From Actinomyces gaoshouyii (GTDB lineage: Bacteria > Actinomycetota > Actinomycetes > Actinomycetales > Actinomycetaceae), in the NCBI RefSeq assembly GCF_002072175.1, contig NZ_MVIV01000006.1, forward strand, positions 88,687 through 152,686: DNA of 64,000 nucleotides, read 5' to 3'. Every line of letters starts with the position of its first letter. The stretch's first letter is position 1. The notes under the pieces are model-generated. The model worked only from the letters and a program-made list of their open reading frames with translations, had not been told where the DNA came from and did no database searches. Both the position numbers and the translations under genes were made by a program. Shown here piece by piece: positions 7,683 through 16,408 of the stretch.

Positions 7683-10270
7683 AGCCCGCTCGGCAGTGGC
7701 CCGGAGGAGATCACGCGCAGGCGCCGGGTCGGGCGGGTCATGGCCACGTACAGGTCGCCCGGACTCGCCCGGCCGATCCGGCCCGGCTCCACGAGCACGA
7801 CGACGTCGAACTCCAGTCCCTTGGACATCACCGGGCCCATGACCGCCAGGCGCGAGCGCAGCACGTCCCCGCCCGGCGCCCCCATCGCGGCGGCCAGTGC
7901 GGCGTCGGCCGCCAGGCGCGCGGCCCAGGCCTCGGGATCGGTTGCGATGACGGCGATCCGGCCCCCCTCGGGCCCCACCGCCTCATCGAGCGCCGCCATC
8001 TCCTCTCGCACCGCCGTCAGGACCGCCCCCTCGAGGGCGGTGCCCCCGGCGCCCTCCGTCCGGCCCGCCGGGCCCACGCGGTCCACCCGCAGGCAGTCCG
8101 GCAGGTCGCGCACCGAGGACACGGGGTAGACCGGTGGGTGCCCCAGCGAGGCCACCGCCGCGTCCGCGGCCTCCATGACCGTGGCCGGGGTGCGATAGCA
8201 CACGGTGAGGATCTCCTCGCGCAGCGGCGTCGAGCCTTCCTGCGCGACACGCCGCCCTCGGCCTCCGTGCCTTCCGCGGGCGCGCCGACCGCGCTGGTGA
8301 TGATCTGCCTGGGGGCTCCTCCCGCCATCCGCCGACGGGCTCGTGCCCAGCGCCCGCAGAGCCTGCTCCCAGCTCGACGGCGCCGTCGGCCCCGAGTACT
8401 GCGCCAGGTCGCCCACCACCGTGAAGGAGCGCACCGGGCAGCGCCGCGCCAGCGCACGCCAGGCCATCGCCCCCAGCTCCTGCGCCTCGTCGACGACGAC
8501 GTGCCCGTACGTCCAGCTCCGATCCGCCCGGGCACGCTCGGCGAGGGTGAGGGAGGGCCCGTGATCGGCGACGCGATCGGCCAGCATCTCGGCCGTCACG
8601 ATCCCGCCGCCCAGCTCCTGGGACTCGATCGCCTCGGCGGCGTAGGCCACCAGCTCCTCGCGGCGACGCGCCTCCAGGCGGGCCCGCTGCGCCTGGGCGT
8701 CGTCACTGGGGCCCAGCAGCTCGGCGAGCTCATCGATGAGGGGGATGTCCGCGGGCGTCAGCTCGGAACCGGGCGAGCGGCGCAGGGCCTCGCGCTCGGC
8801 GCCGGTGAGCTCGGGGGCCAGGCGCTCCAGCAGGGCCGGGCGCGCCCACAGGCGCTCCAGGAGGCCCTGCGGCGTCGTCGGCATCCAGCACAGGTTGATC
8901 TCCCGGCGAGCGTCGCGCGAGGTGCGGATGTCCTCGCGGATCCACGCGCGCGTCTCCGGGTCCGAGGCGTCCTGGCGGGTCGCGGCGGCGAATTGGTCAG
9001 TCAAGCGCTCCAGCAGCCACAGCACGAAGGGCTCGCGGGCCAGGTTATGCGGCTTGCCGCCGCGCCGCGCCCGGGACATCGCCTCTCGCACGTCGTCGGG
9101 CCTCAGCTCCAGCGCCGTGCCCTCCACCACGATGGGGCGCGGCCCGTCAGGCACGCGCTGGAGGCCCTTGACCGCCCGGGCCAGCACCCGAGCCCACATG
9201 GCCCGCCCCTTGATCTCCGCGGTGGCGGCGCTCTCGGCGCCGCGAGCCCGGATCCCGGGCACCAGGTCGCCGATGGTCGTGGAGACCACGCCCGTCTCTC
9301 CCAGCGAGGGCAGCACCTGCTCCACATAGCGCAGGAAGGTCCGCGAGGGGCCCACCAGCAGCACTCCGGAGCGCTCTAGGCGCTCGCGCTCGGCGTAGAA
9401 GAGGTAGGCCACCCGGTGCAGCGCCACCGCCGTCTTGCCGGTGCCCGGCCCGCCCTGGACCACGAGCACCCCCGTGCCCGGAGCCGTGACGATCCGGTCC
9501 TGCTCGGCCTGGATCGTCGCGACGATGTCCCCCATGCGGCCATCGCGGGCCGCCGACATCGCCGCCAGGAGCGCCCCCTCGCCCTGCAGCCCCTCCGCCG
9601 CCAGGCGCGCCGGCTGCCCGCCGACGGACCCCGCGCCGCCGAGGGCCGAGATATCGATGAGCTCGTCCTCCACCCCCAGGACGCGCCGGGCGCGCGTATC
9701 GATATGGCGGCGCCGCACCAGCCCCATCGGATCCGAGGCGGTCGCCTGGTAAAAGGCCCTGGCCAAGGGCGCCCGCCAGTCCAGGACCACCTCGCGGCGG
9801 GCGGCGTCGTGCAGTCCGATCCTGCCCACGTAGTGCCGCTCGGGCCCGCCGACGGCGCCAGTTGCGCCCGCTCCATCCCCCGGGGGCGGGGCGCCCGCGC
9901 CGTCGGCATCCCCACCGCTCCCGCCCGCCTCGGTGGCGGCGGGATCGTCTGCGCGCATGTCCATCCGCCCGAAGACCAGGCGCTCCTCGACGCCCTCCAG
10001 GGTGGAGATCAGCCCGGAGTAATGAACGGCGTAGGCGTCGCGCTCGCCCCGGGACTGATGGGTGCCGCTCGCGCCGCGCGCCTCAGTGCGCCTCAGAGCG
10101 GACCTGGCCTCGGCGAGCCGGCGGTCCAGCTCTCCGTAGGCGCCGTCCACCACCCGCTGCTCGACGGCGATCTCGCGCTCACGGGCCGCCGCCTCCGGGC
10201 CCTGGTCGGCGGGGAGCGCCTCGGGGGTGGGATCGGGCGCAACCTGGGGGGACCGGCTCGACGTGCTCAC
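7670..10270 (-). CDS. helD: HelD-like superfamily 1 helicase (RNA polymerase-associated)
   Basis: 866 aa. UvrD/Rep-type SF1 ATPase with Walker A VQGGPGTGKTAVAL (about residue 275), Walker B-like VVVDEAQELG, and C-terminal SF1 motifs MSKGLEFDVVVLVEPG and DLYVAMTRPTRRLRV. The coiled-coil N-terminus (REREIAVEQRVVDGAYGELDRRL...) plus the 1A domain split by a long insertion is the HelD arrangement rather than DNA-repair UvrD. Known actinobacterial HelD dislodges and recycles stalled RNA polymerase. It is longer than the usual ~740-aa form because of two low-complexity inserts, one Gly/Ala-rich near residue 120 and one His/Arg-rich (QADHHQRGRRARGRHGG) before the TVCYRTP motif. GTG start at 10270; the assignment of start is moderate. 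Confidence 0.8.
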   Translation of the reverse strand: MSTSSRSPQVAPDPTPEALPADQGPEAAAREREIAVEQRVVDGAYGELDRRLAEARSALRRTEARGASGTHQSRGERDAYAVHYSGLISTLEGVEERLVFGRMDMRADDPAATEAGGSGGDADGAGAPPPGDGAGATGAVGGPERHYVGRIGLHDAARREVVLDWRAPLARAFYQATASDPMGLVRRRHIDTRARRVLGVEDELIDISALGGAGSVGGQPARLAAEGLQGEGALLAAMSAARDGRMGDIVATIQAEQDRIVTAPGTGVLVVQGGPGTGKTAVALHRVAYLFYAERERLERSGVLLVGPSRTFLRYVEQVLPSLGETGVVSTTIGDLVPGIRARGAESAATAEIKGRAMWARVLARAVKGLQRVPDGPRPIVVEGTALELRPDDVREAMSRARRGGKPHNLAREPFVLWLLERLTDQFAAATRQDASDPETRAWIREDIRTSRDARREINLCWMPTTPQGLLERLWARPALLERLAPELTGAEREALRRSPGSELTPADIPLIDELAELLGPSDDAQAQRARLEARRREELVAYAAEAIESQELGGGIVTAEMLADRVADHGPSLTLAERARADRSWTYGHVVVDEAQELGAMAWRALARRCPVRSFTVVGDLAQYSGPTAPSSWEQALRALGTSPSADGGRSPQADHHQRGRRARGRHGGRGRRVAQEGSTPLREEILTVCYRTPATVMEAADAAVASLGHPPVYPVSSVRDLPDCLRVDRVGPAGRTEGAGGTALEGAVLTAVREEMAALDEAVGPEGGRIAVIATDPEAWAARLAADAALAAAMGAPGGDVLRSRLAVMGPVMSKGLEFDVVVLVEPGRIGRASPGDLYVAMTRPTRRLRVISSGPLPSGLTAP

Positions 10271-10642
10271 GGGGCCTCACTGAGATCAATGACGGAATAT
10301 GACGGGCCGTCGGACGGCCCAGCGCGCTTCCGGGCGGGCCCGGGCGCGGTCGTGCTGCGGTGGCGCGGACGTCCGATGCGCCCGCAGCACAGGGGCGTCC
10401 ATTATTCTCCTCATGGGGGCGCCGTGGCGCGGCCCGGGCGACGCCCACCGCGAACACGCCCGTCATCTGCGCCGCACCGCGCTCCCGGGCACGGGCCGGG
10501 CCGGGCGGGAACACTCCGGGGCGGCAGCGTGTTGGCCTTGAGGCGCCCCTCGCCCGGAGCGATGAGGAGCGCCCCTGCCCTCCTCGGGCAGCCGGGCAAT
10601 CATCGCCACAACTGCGACGACGATCACGAGAGGAGACCAGGG
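10271..10642. other. Intergenic region between divergent helD and PAC2 genes
   Basis: 372 bases without a supported gene. It holds an 8-bp inverted repeat GTGCTGCG/CGCAGCAC (10352-10359 and 10383-10390) enclosing the perfect palindrome CGGACGTCCG (10366-10375), a TATTCT -10-like box at 10403-10408 on the plus strand, and a CATATT box on the minus strand close to the helD start. Function of the palindrome is unknown. Confidence 0.5.
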
Positions 10643-11557
10643 ATGATCCAACCGCCGCTCTACACCTTCGCCAACCTGACGCGCCCCATCGCCCCGCGCG
10701 TCCTCCTCCACCACTTCGACGGCGCCATGGACGCGGGCCACGCCGGGGCGCTCGCGGTCGAGCAGTTGCTCCTCGCCCTCCCGCACGAGCGCCTCGCAAC
10801 CTTCGACGTCGACGGGATCATCGACTACCGGGCCCGCCGCCCCGTCGCGCGCTTCGAGTCCCGCCAGTTCACGAATGTGGAGATGCCCAGCCTCGTCCTG
10901 GACCTCCTCACCGACGACGACGGCGCCCAGCTCCTGCTCCTCCACGGCGCCGAGCCGGACTACCGCTGGCAGGATGTCGCCGGTGCCATCACCCACCTGG
11001 CCGTCTCGCTGGGCGTCGGCCAGGCCATCAGTATCCACGGGCTGCCCCTGGCCGTGCCCCACACCCGCCCCACCTTCATCCACCAGCATGGAAGCCGCCT
11101 CGATCTGCTGCCCGAGCAGCCTGATTTCTTCGGCACCGTCGAGATCCCCAGCACCTTCGCCACCTACATGGAGGTCCGGCTGGGCGAGACCGGGCTCGAC
11201 TCCCGCGGGCTGGCCGCGGGCATCCCGCACTACGTCGCTCGTGACGACTATCCGGCCGGCGCCTCAGCGCTCCTGGCCGCGGTCGCCGATGTCACCGGGC
11301 TCGCCCTGCCCCTGGGCGACCTCGAGGCCGCCGCCAGCCTCAACAGGCTCGAGATCGACGCCGAGGCCTCCCAGCAGCCCGAGGTCACCGCGATCGTCAA
11401 GGCCCTGGAGGCGCAGTACGACGCCCTGGCCCCGAGCAAGGACGAGGAGGGCATCGGCGAGTTCGCCTCTCTGCTCGACCTGCCCAGCGCCGATGAGATC
11501 GGCGCGCGCCTCGAGGCCTTCCTCGAGACGAAGGACCCCGGCACCAACCCGTCCTGA
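10643..11557 (+). CDS. PAC2 family protein (proteasome-assembly-chaperone-like)
   Basis: 304 aa. Resembles the actinobacterial PAC2 proteins (Cgl2923/Rv2125 type): a Rossmann-like core with LLHHFDGAMDAGHAG near the N-terminus, VARFESRQFTNVEMPSLVLDLL, LLLHGAEPDYRW, and IHGLPLAVPHTRP. The biochemical role is unknown; members are structural homologues of eukaryotic proteasome assembly chaperone 2. ATG 10643 is chosen for its GAGAGGAG Shine-Dalgarno (10628-10635) and because homologues start at this point; the frame is open far upstream but antisense to helD there. Confidence 0.85.
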   Translation: MIQPPLYTFANLTRPIAPRVLLHHFDGAMDAGHAGALAVEQLLLALPHERLATFDVDGIIDYRARRPVARFESRQFTNVEMPSLVLDLLTDDDGAQLLLLHGAEPDYRWQDVAGAITHLAVSLGVGQAISIHGLPLAVPHTRPTFIHQHGSRLDLLPEQPDFFGTVEIPSTFATYMEVRLGETGLDSRGLAAGIPHYVARDDYPAGASALLAAVADVTGLALPLGDLEAAASLNRLEIDAEASQQPEVTAIVKALEAQYDALAPSKDEEGIGEFASLLDLPSADEIGARLEAFLETKDPGTNPS

Positions 11558-11583
11558 CCCTGAGGGAAGAGGCGGGGGCGGGC

Positions 11584-12450
11584 TCAGCGCCCGCGAGGCG
11601 CCAGCGCGTCCGCGCCCCACGTGCGCACCGGCAGCGGCAACCGCCGCACCGCCCGCTCGACCGCTTCCTCCTCAGCCGGTCCGAAGGGCTCGCGGCGGGC
11701 CACGATCACCACATTGCCCTGGCGCTTGCCACGGGCCACTGCCGGATCGGCCACCACGAGGACCCCGCCGAAGAGGCGGGAGGCCGCCTCCAGTTCGCTA
11801 TGGGCCTGCTCGCGGGGCATCGCCGGTGAGTTCGCCAGGAGCAGCCCGCCGTCGGCCAGCGCCTCGCGGCAGCCCCTCAGGAAGGACTCGTCCCGGCAGG
11901 ACGCGGGCACCTGCCCAGCGGCGAACACGTCGCGCACGATGACATCCCACTCGCCGGCGCGCAGCCCGGGCACCACCCGTGCCGCATCGCCCACGCGGAT
12001 CCGCAGCCGTGGCGAGCGCGGGAGGTCGAACCACTCCCGCACGCTTCCCGCCAGGACCTCGTCGATCTCCACCGCCGTCTGCGTCGAGCCCGGCCGGGTG
12101 GCGTCCCAGGCGCGCGCCAGCGCGCAGCCCGCCCCACCCAGGTGCAGGGCATGGACCGGCGCGCCGGGCCCGTGCGCCGTGCCCACCCGCCCGGTCCTGC
12201 TCAGCGCGTTGAGCACGGCCTCCATCTGCTGCTGGTACTCGAAGTCCAGGTGCGCCGGATCGCGCAGGTCGATCCACGATGACTCCGTCTCATCGAGCAG
12301 GAGGAGCACGCCCGACTCGCGCACCCGCAGTTCCGCCACTGCCAAGGATGTGGGCACCGGGCCCACCGGGAGGGCCGCCAGTGAGCGCGCGGGGGAGCGC
12401 GCCGCGCCTGCGCGCCGTCGATCGCCGCTCCGGGCCTGCTTGCGTGTCAC
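11584..12450 (-). CDS. Spermidine synthase-like methyltransferase-fold protein
   Basis: 288 aa. The polyamine aminopropyltransferase fold is visible: EYQQQMEAVLNAL (family YxxxM..), HALHLGGAGCALARA (nucleotide-binding GGG variant), TAVEIDEVLA (acidic residue binding the ribose), and WDVIVRDVFA (usual DxxxxDxF/S). The N-terminal beta-barrel of true spermidine synthases is short and divergent, so it may be a paralogue with another role, common and uncharacterised in actinobacteria. GTG 12450 sits 6 nt behind TAGCGT on the minus strand. Convergent with the PAC2 gene (26-bp gap) and divergent from dinB. Confidence 0.75.
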   Translation of the reverse strand: MTRKQARSGDRRRAGAARSPARSLAALPVGPVPTSLAVAELRVRESGVLLLLDETESSWIDLRDPAHLDFEYQQQMEAVLNALSRTGRVGTAHGPGAPVHALHLGGAGCALARAWDATRPGSTQTAVEIDEVLAGSVREWFDLPRSPRLRIRVGDAARVVPGLRAGEWDVIVRDVFAAGQVPASCRDESFLRGCREALADGGLLLANSPAMPREQAHSELEAASRLFGGVLVVADPAVARGKRQGNVVIVARREPFGPAEEEAVERAVRRLPLPVRTWGADALAPRGR

Positions 12451-12456
12451 AGGAGC

Positions 12457-12466
12457 ACGCTAGCCT
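12457..12466. promoter_or_regulatory. Overlapping divergent -10 boxes
   Basis: Minus-strand TAGCGT (complement of 12457-12462) gives a 6-nt spacing to GTG 12450; plus-strand TAGCCT (12461-12466) would start a ~60-nt leader to dinB ATG 12534. The two boxes share the TA of a GCTAGC palindrome, so the two promoters should exclude each other. Confidence 0.5.
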
Positions 12467-12533
12467 GAGGCCGTCACGAGCACGATCGGATCAGCACGGC
12501 GCCGCGCAGGGCGCCGGCGGGGGAGGAGGACCC

Positions 12534-13760
12534 ATGAGCAGGGCCCCGCGCGCCGCCGGTGCCCGCCGCGACTGGGGCGACGACGACTCCGCCGCCCCCA
12601 TCCTCCACGTCGACATGGACGCCTTCTTCGCCTCCGTCGAGCTCCTCGACCATCCCGAGCTTGTCGGCCGCCCCGTCATCGTCGGCGGCACTGAGGGGCG
12701 CGGGGTCGTCTCCGCCGCCACCTATGAGGCCCGCGCCTACGGGGTGGCCTCCGCCATGCCCATGGCCGAGGCCATGCGCCGCTGCCCGCAGGCCGTTGTC
12801 CTGCCCGTGCGCCACCGTCACTACAGCCAGGTCTCCCGGGCCGTCATGGGCATCCTGGGAGAGGTCACCCCCCTGCTGGAGAAGGTCAGCGTCGACGAGG
12901 CCTTCCTCGACGTCGCCGGATCCCGGCGCCGCATGGGGAGCCCCACCGCCATCGGCCGCTGGATCCGCCGCGAGATCCGCGACCGCCTGGGTCTGCCGGC
13001 CTCCGTGGGCATCGCGTCGACCAAGTTCGTCGCCAAGCTCGCCTCCTCCCACGCCAAGCCCGACGGGCTCCTTCTCATCCCCGCCACCGCCACCCAGGAC
13101 TTCCTGGATCTCCTGCCGGTGGGCGCCATGTGGGGAGTGGGCGCCAAGAGCGAGGCCGCCCTGGCCCGCTGGGGCATCACCGACGTGCGCGCGCTGGCCG
13201 TCACGGACACCCGCACCCTCACCCGCATTCTCGGCCCCTCCGCCGCCCACCACCTGTCCGCCCTGTCCCACGGGATCGACCCTCGCCCCGTCAGCCCTTC
13301 CCGCGAGGAGAAGTCCGTGGGCACGGAGTCCACCTTCTTCGACCTCCTGCACGACCGCGATCACGCCCGTCGTGTCCTGCTCGACCAGTGCCACCAATGC
13401 GCGGCGCGCCTGAGGGCGGGGGATCTGCGGGCCCGTGTCGTCGTCCTCAAGGCCCGCGGCGCCGACTTCACCACGGTGACCCGCTCACGGACCTTGGCCG
13501 AGCCCACGGACCTGGCCCGCGATGTGTGGCAGACCATCGAATCCCTCTTCGAGGCCCTGCCCGCCCCGTCGGGCGGGTACCGTCTCCTCGGCGTGCGCTG
13601 CGAGGGCCTGAGCCGCGGCGATGACGGTGTCCAGCTCCTCCTCGACGACGACTCCCGCCGCGGGGCGCCCGAGCGCGCGGCGGACGAGGTGCGGCGCAGA
13701 TGGGGAGCCGGAGCCGTGGCCCCAGCCAGTCTTCTCCGCCGTCCGGTTAGCGGTCGGTGA
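12534..13760 (+). CDS. dinB: DNA polymerase IV (Y-family)
   Basis: 408 aa. Error-prone translesion polymerase. Catalytic motifs ILHVDMDAFFASVE and KVSVDEAFLDV carry the metal-binding acidic residues; thumb helix-hairpin-helix region DLLPVGAMWGVGAKSEAALARWGI; little-finger domain KSVGTESTFFDLL onward. No beta-clamp peptide is obvious. ATG 12534 is chosen because GGGGGAGGAGGA is directly upstream and the polymerase domain starts 24 residues in; the frame is open to 12279 but that part lies antisense to the divergent gene. Confidence 0.92.
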   Translation: MSRAPRAAGARRDWGDDDSAAPILHVDMDAFFASVELLDHPELVGRPVIVGGTEGRGVVSAATYEARAYGVASAMPMAEAMRRCPQAVVLPVRHRHYSQVSRAVMGILGEVTPLLEKVSVDEAFLDVAGSRRRMGSPTAIGRWIRREIRDRLGLPASVGIASTKFVAKLASSHAKPDGLLLIPATATQDFLDLLPVGAMWGVGAKSEAALARWGITDVRALAVTDTRTLTRILGPSAAHHLSALSHGIDPRPVSPSREEKSVGTESTFFDLLHDRDHARRVLLDQCHQCAARLRAGDLRARVVVLKARGADFTTVTRSRTLAEPTDLARDVWQTIESLFEALPAPSGGYRLLGVRCEGLSRGDDGVQLLLDDDSRRGAPERAADEVRRRWGAGAVAPASLLRRPVSGR

Positions 13761-13771
13761 ACCAGAGCAAG

Positions 13772-13777
13772 TAGACT
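13772..13777 (+). promoter_or_regulatory. -10 box after dinB
   Basis: TAGACT 12 nt after the dinB stop; would start a leader of about 140 nt to the DUF3040 gene at 13927. Confidence 0.4.
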
Positions 13778-13926
13778 CGGTGACGAATCCCTGGGCTCGG
13801 CGTACCTGCATGAGCGACCGACTCGGGGCTTCAGGCCGGGCTCCGAGAGCCGGTCCCGGCCCTGCCCCGCTCCCATCACCCCAGGGCGGCGAGGCTCAAG
13901 TGGTGAACAGGAAGCGAGGCACTGGC

Positions 13927-14319
13927 ATGTCGCTCTCGGAGCGCGAGCAGCGGGTGCTGCGAGACCTCGAGCGCCAGCTCCACGAGGAGGATCCCACCCT
14001 CGCGGAGACCATCCAGTACCCCGAGCGCCATCTCGCGCGCGTCTCCCCGAGGAATATCGGATGGGGGATCGCCCTGGTGCTCGTCGGATTGGTCGTGGTC
14101 ATCTCCGGCGTCGTACTGGGCCACGGCAACGGGCTCGTCTCCATCATCGTCGGCGTGACCGGCTTCGGCCTGGCGGTCGCCGGCGTCGCGCTCATGGTGC
14201 GCCGGCCCCCGGTGCTCAAGGATGCCCGTGGCGGGATGGGTAAGGACCGCACCGGGCGCTCCACCTTCATGGAGCGCCAGTCCGAGCGCTGGGAGCGCCG
14301 CCGGGACGGCGACCGCTGA
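13927..14319 (+). CDS. DUF3040 membrane protein
   Basis: 130 aa. Starts with the DUF3040 signature MSLSEREQRVLRDLERQLHEEDP, followed by two adjacent membrane segments (GWGIALVLVGLVVVISGVVLG and GLVSIIVGVTGFGLAVAGVALMV) and a short charged C-terminal tail. This small actinobacterial family usually lies just upstream of mraZ or near dinB, as here, and has no established function. ATG 13927 chosen over in-frame upstream codons because it matches the conserved family N-terminus. Confidence 0.85.
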   Translation: MSLSEREQRVLRDLERQLHEEDPTLAETIQYPERHLARVSPRNIGWGIALVLVGLVVVISGVVLGHGNGLVSIIVGVTGFGLAVAGVALMVRRPPVLKDARGGMGKDRTGRSTFMERQSERWERRRDGDR

Positions 14320-14508
14320 GCATCCTCCTGATCAGCGCTCCCCGCATCTCTCTACCTCCCCTCCGGGCTCGGCACTCCTCCCTCCGCCCCGGTGCCCTCG
14401 GCATCTCCCGCAGGCCTCCTCCACTCCCCTCCACGGGAGCCCCCGCACCCCCCGTCCCTACCCGTCGAGACCCCTGTATCGGCCCTTCTCCTGACTCCAT
14501 ATCCGCCC

Positions 14509-14545
14509 GCCGGGCCCGTCACCACCCATGGTTGACGGGCCCGGC
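14509..14545. terminator. Hairpin downstream of the DUF3040 gene
   Basis: 13-bp perfect stem (14509-14521 / 14533-14545) with an 11-nt loop, no T-run. Separates the DUF3040 gene from the dcw cluster. Confidence 0.5.
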
Positions 14546-14644
14546 GCCGTCGTGTCCCCCACTTCCCTCCACCGCGTGAAACCGCGGAATCCCGCGGATC
14601 CTCTGTCAACGGTTGGTGGATATCCATCACAAGTGAATGTCGAT

Positions 14645-14680
14645 GTGGTTGGAAAGGGAGGAAAGTGGAGTATGGTGGAG
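14645..14680 (+). promoter_or_regulatory. MraZ operator: four 10-bp-spaced boxes
   Basis: GTGGTT 14645, AGGGAG 14655, GTGGAG 14665 and GTGGAG 14675 lie in exact 10-bp register, 35 bp before the mraZ start. MraZ proteins are known to bind tandem GTGG/TGGG-type boxes, one helical turn apart, in their own promoter, so autoregulation of the dcw operon is the likely role. Confidence 0.7.
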
Positions 14681-14714
14681 TCCACTGGATCGCCGAGGGG
14701 GAGGAGTGGACCCG

Positions 14715-15146
14715 ATGTTCCTGGGCACCCACGCCCCCCGCCTCGACGACAAGGGCCGCCTCATCCTCCCGGCCAAGTTCCGCGAGGAGCTGGCCGGGGG
14801 GATCGTCTTGACCCGGGGCCAGGAGCACTGCCTCTACGCCTTCACCACCGCGGAGTTCGAGCGCATGTACGCCCAGCTCCGCGAGGCGCCCCTGGCGCAG
14901 AAGCAGGCGCGCGACTACGTGCGCGTCATGCTCTCCGGCGCCGATTCCCAGATCCCCGACAAGCAGGGCCGTATCACCCTGCCCGCTCCTCTGCGCGCCT
15001 ACGCCGGCCTGGATCGCGACCTGGCCGTCATCGGCGCCGGGTCGCGCGTCGAGATCTGGGATGCCACCGCCTGGGAGAACTACCTGCGCGCCCAGGAGCA
15101 GGTCTTCGCCGACACCGCCGAGGAGATCATCCCCGGCTTCTTCTAA
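14715..15146 (+). CDS. mraZ: Transcriptional regulator MraZ
   Basis: 143 aa, AbrB-like swapped-hairpin DNA-binding protein that autoregulates the dcw operon. Both MraZ repeats are seen: [18 protein letters not shown] at the N-terminus and [17 protein letters not shown] in the middle. ATG 14715 follows GGGGGAGGAG by 8 nt and gives the normal family length and N-terminus ([11 protein letters not shown]); the longer frame to 14637 would contain the operator and is rejected. First gene of the cell-wall/division cluster. Confidence 0.93.
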   Translation: MFLGTHAPRLDDKGRLILPAKFREELAGGIVLTRGQEHCLYAFTTAEFERMYAQLREAPLAQKQARDYVRVMLSGADSQIPDKQGRITLPAPLRAYAGLDRDLAVIGAGSRVEIWDATAWENYLRAQEQVFADTAEEIIPGFF

Positions 15147-15325
15147 CCGATCGGCCCAGCCGGATCGCCCCGTGAGGTCTCCGCCCGCCGCCGCATCCGA
15201 CGTCTCTTCCCCGGCGCCGGAACCTGCGGGAGGAGTCCTGGCAGGACGATCCGCGGCCGACTCGGCCCGGCGCCGACGGCGCCACCCCCACCAGCACCGC
15301 AGCACGACAGGAAGGAGGAGCACCG

Positions 15326-16408
15326 ATGAACGCGATCACCGCCCCCGCGGGTTCCGCGGCGCAGCGGCACACCCCGGTGCTCCTCGCCCGCTGTCTCGAC
15401 CTCATGGCCCCCGCCATCGAGGAGGCCGCCGCCCGCGGCACCACCCCCGTCCTCATCGACTGCACGCTCGGCATGGGCGGGCACAGCGAGGGAGCCCTGG
15501 AGCGTTTCAAGACCCTGCACGTCATCGGCATCGACCGCGACCCCCAGGCCATCGCCCTGGCCCGCGAGCGCCTCGCCCCCTTCGGCGAGCGCTTCACAGC
15601 CGTGCGGGCCACCTACGACGCCGTCGAGGACGTGGCGCGCGAGCGAGCCGTGACCACCGAGGAGGGCGTGGGCGTCGTCGACGCCGTCCTCATGGACCTC
15701 GGGGTCTCCTCCCTCCAGCTCGACGACGCCGAGCGCGGCTTCTCCTACGCCCGCCCCGCCCCGCTGGACATGCGCATGGACCAGGGCGCGGGCCCCACCG
15801 CCGCGCAGATCCTCGCCACCGCCGACGCCGCCGAGCTCACCCGCATCCTGCGCGTCTACGGCGAGGAGCGCTTCGCTCCCCGCATCGCCCGGGCGATCAT
15901 CGCCCGGCGCGATGGCGGAGTGCCGCTGGCTCGCACCGACGAGCTCGCCGAGCTGGTGCGCGACGCGATCCCCGCCGCCGCCCGGCGCACTGGCGGACAC
16001 CCCGCCAAACGCGCCTTCCAGGCGCTGCGGATCGCGGTCAACGCCGAGCTCGACGTCCTCGAGCGCGCCGTGCCCCGGGCCCTCAACTCCCTGAGGGTGG
16101 GCGGGCGCCTCGTCGTCGAGTCCTACCAGAGCCTGGAGGACCGAATCGTCAAGCAGGCGATCGCCGCCGGAACCACCAGCAGGGCCCCCCAGGGCCTTCC
16201 CATCGTCCCCGAGGAGGACCGCCCCTACCTGGAGCCCCTCACCCGGGGCGCCGAGCGGGCCGATGAGGCCGAGCTCGACGCCAATCCCCGCAGCGCCCCC
16301 GTGCGCCTGCGGGCCGTTACCCGTACCCGCCCCGCCTCCCTTGCACCGGCCCCTGAACCGGCACACCGCCGCAGAGCACAGACCGATCGAGGAAGGAGGA
16401 GCCGATGA
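15326..16408 (+). CDS. rsmH: 16S rRNA (cytosine(1402)-N4)-methyltransferase
   Basis: 360 aa (MraW). Methylates N4 of C1402 in the P-site of 16S rRNA. Seen: HTPVLLARCLDL at the N-terminus, SAM motif DCTLGMGGHSEGAL, DRDPQAIALA, and the family signature MDLGVSSLQLDDAERGFSY with DMRMDQ. The SD GGAAGGAGGAG is 5-6 nt upstream. It is 180 bp from mraZ, a longer gap than usual, and overlaps the next gene by 4 nt (ATGA). Confidence 0.95.
   Translation: MNAITAPAGSAAQRHTPVLLARCLDLMAPAIEEAAARGTTPVLIDCTLGMGGHSEGALERFKTLHVIGIDRDPQAIALARERLAPFGERFTAVRATYDAVEDVARERAVTTEEGVGVVDAVLMDLGVSSLQLDDAERGFSYARPAPLDMRMDQGAGPTAAQILATADAAELTRILRVYGEERFAPRIARAIIARRDGGVPLARTDELAELVRDAIPAAARRTGGHPAKRAFQALRIAVNAELDVLERAVPRALNSLRVGGRLVVESYQSLEDRIVKQAIAAGTTSRAPQGLPIVPEEDRPYLEPLTRGAERADEAELDANPRSAPVRLRAVTRTRPASLAPAPEPAHRRRAQTDRGRRSR

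Larger units (their letters stand above)
14320..14714. other. Long intergenic region upstream of mraZ
   Basis: 395 bases with no supported gene. The first 150 bases are pyrimidine-rich. A 13-bp stem (14509-14521 with 14533-14545, GCCGGGCCCGTCA) can end transcription from the DUF3040 gene; a small hairpin CCGCGG-aatc-CCGCGG follows at 14582-14597. The last 75 bases hold the MraZ-box array and the mraZ Shine-Dalgarno. No confident -35/-10 pair is seen. Confidence 0.6.

Noticed and set aside
14637..14714. Upstream mraZ start giving 169 aa
   Set aside because: It would place the operator inside the coding region and lacks the family N-terminus [11 protein letters not shown].
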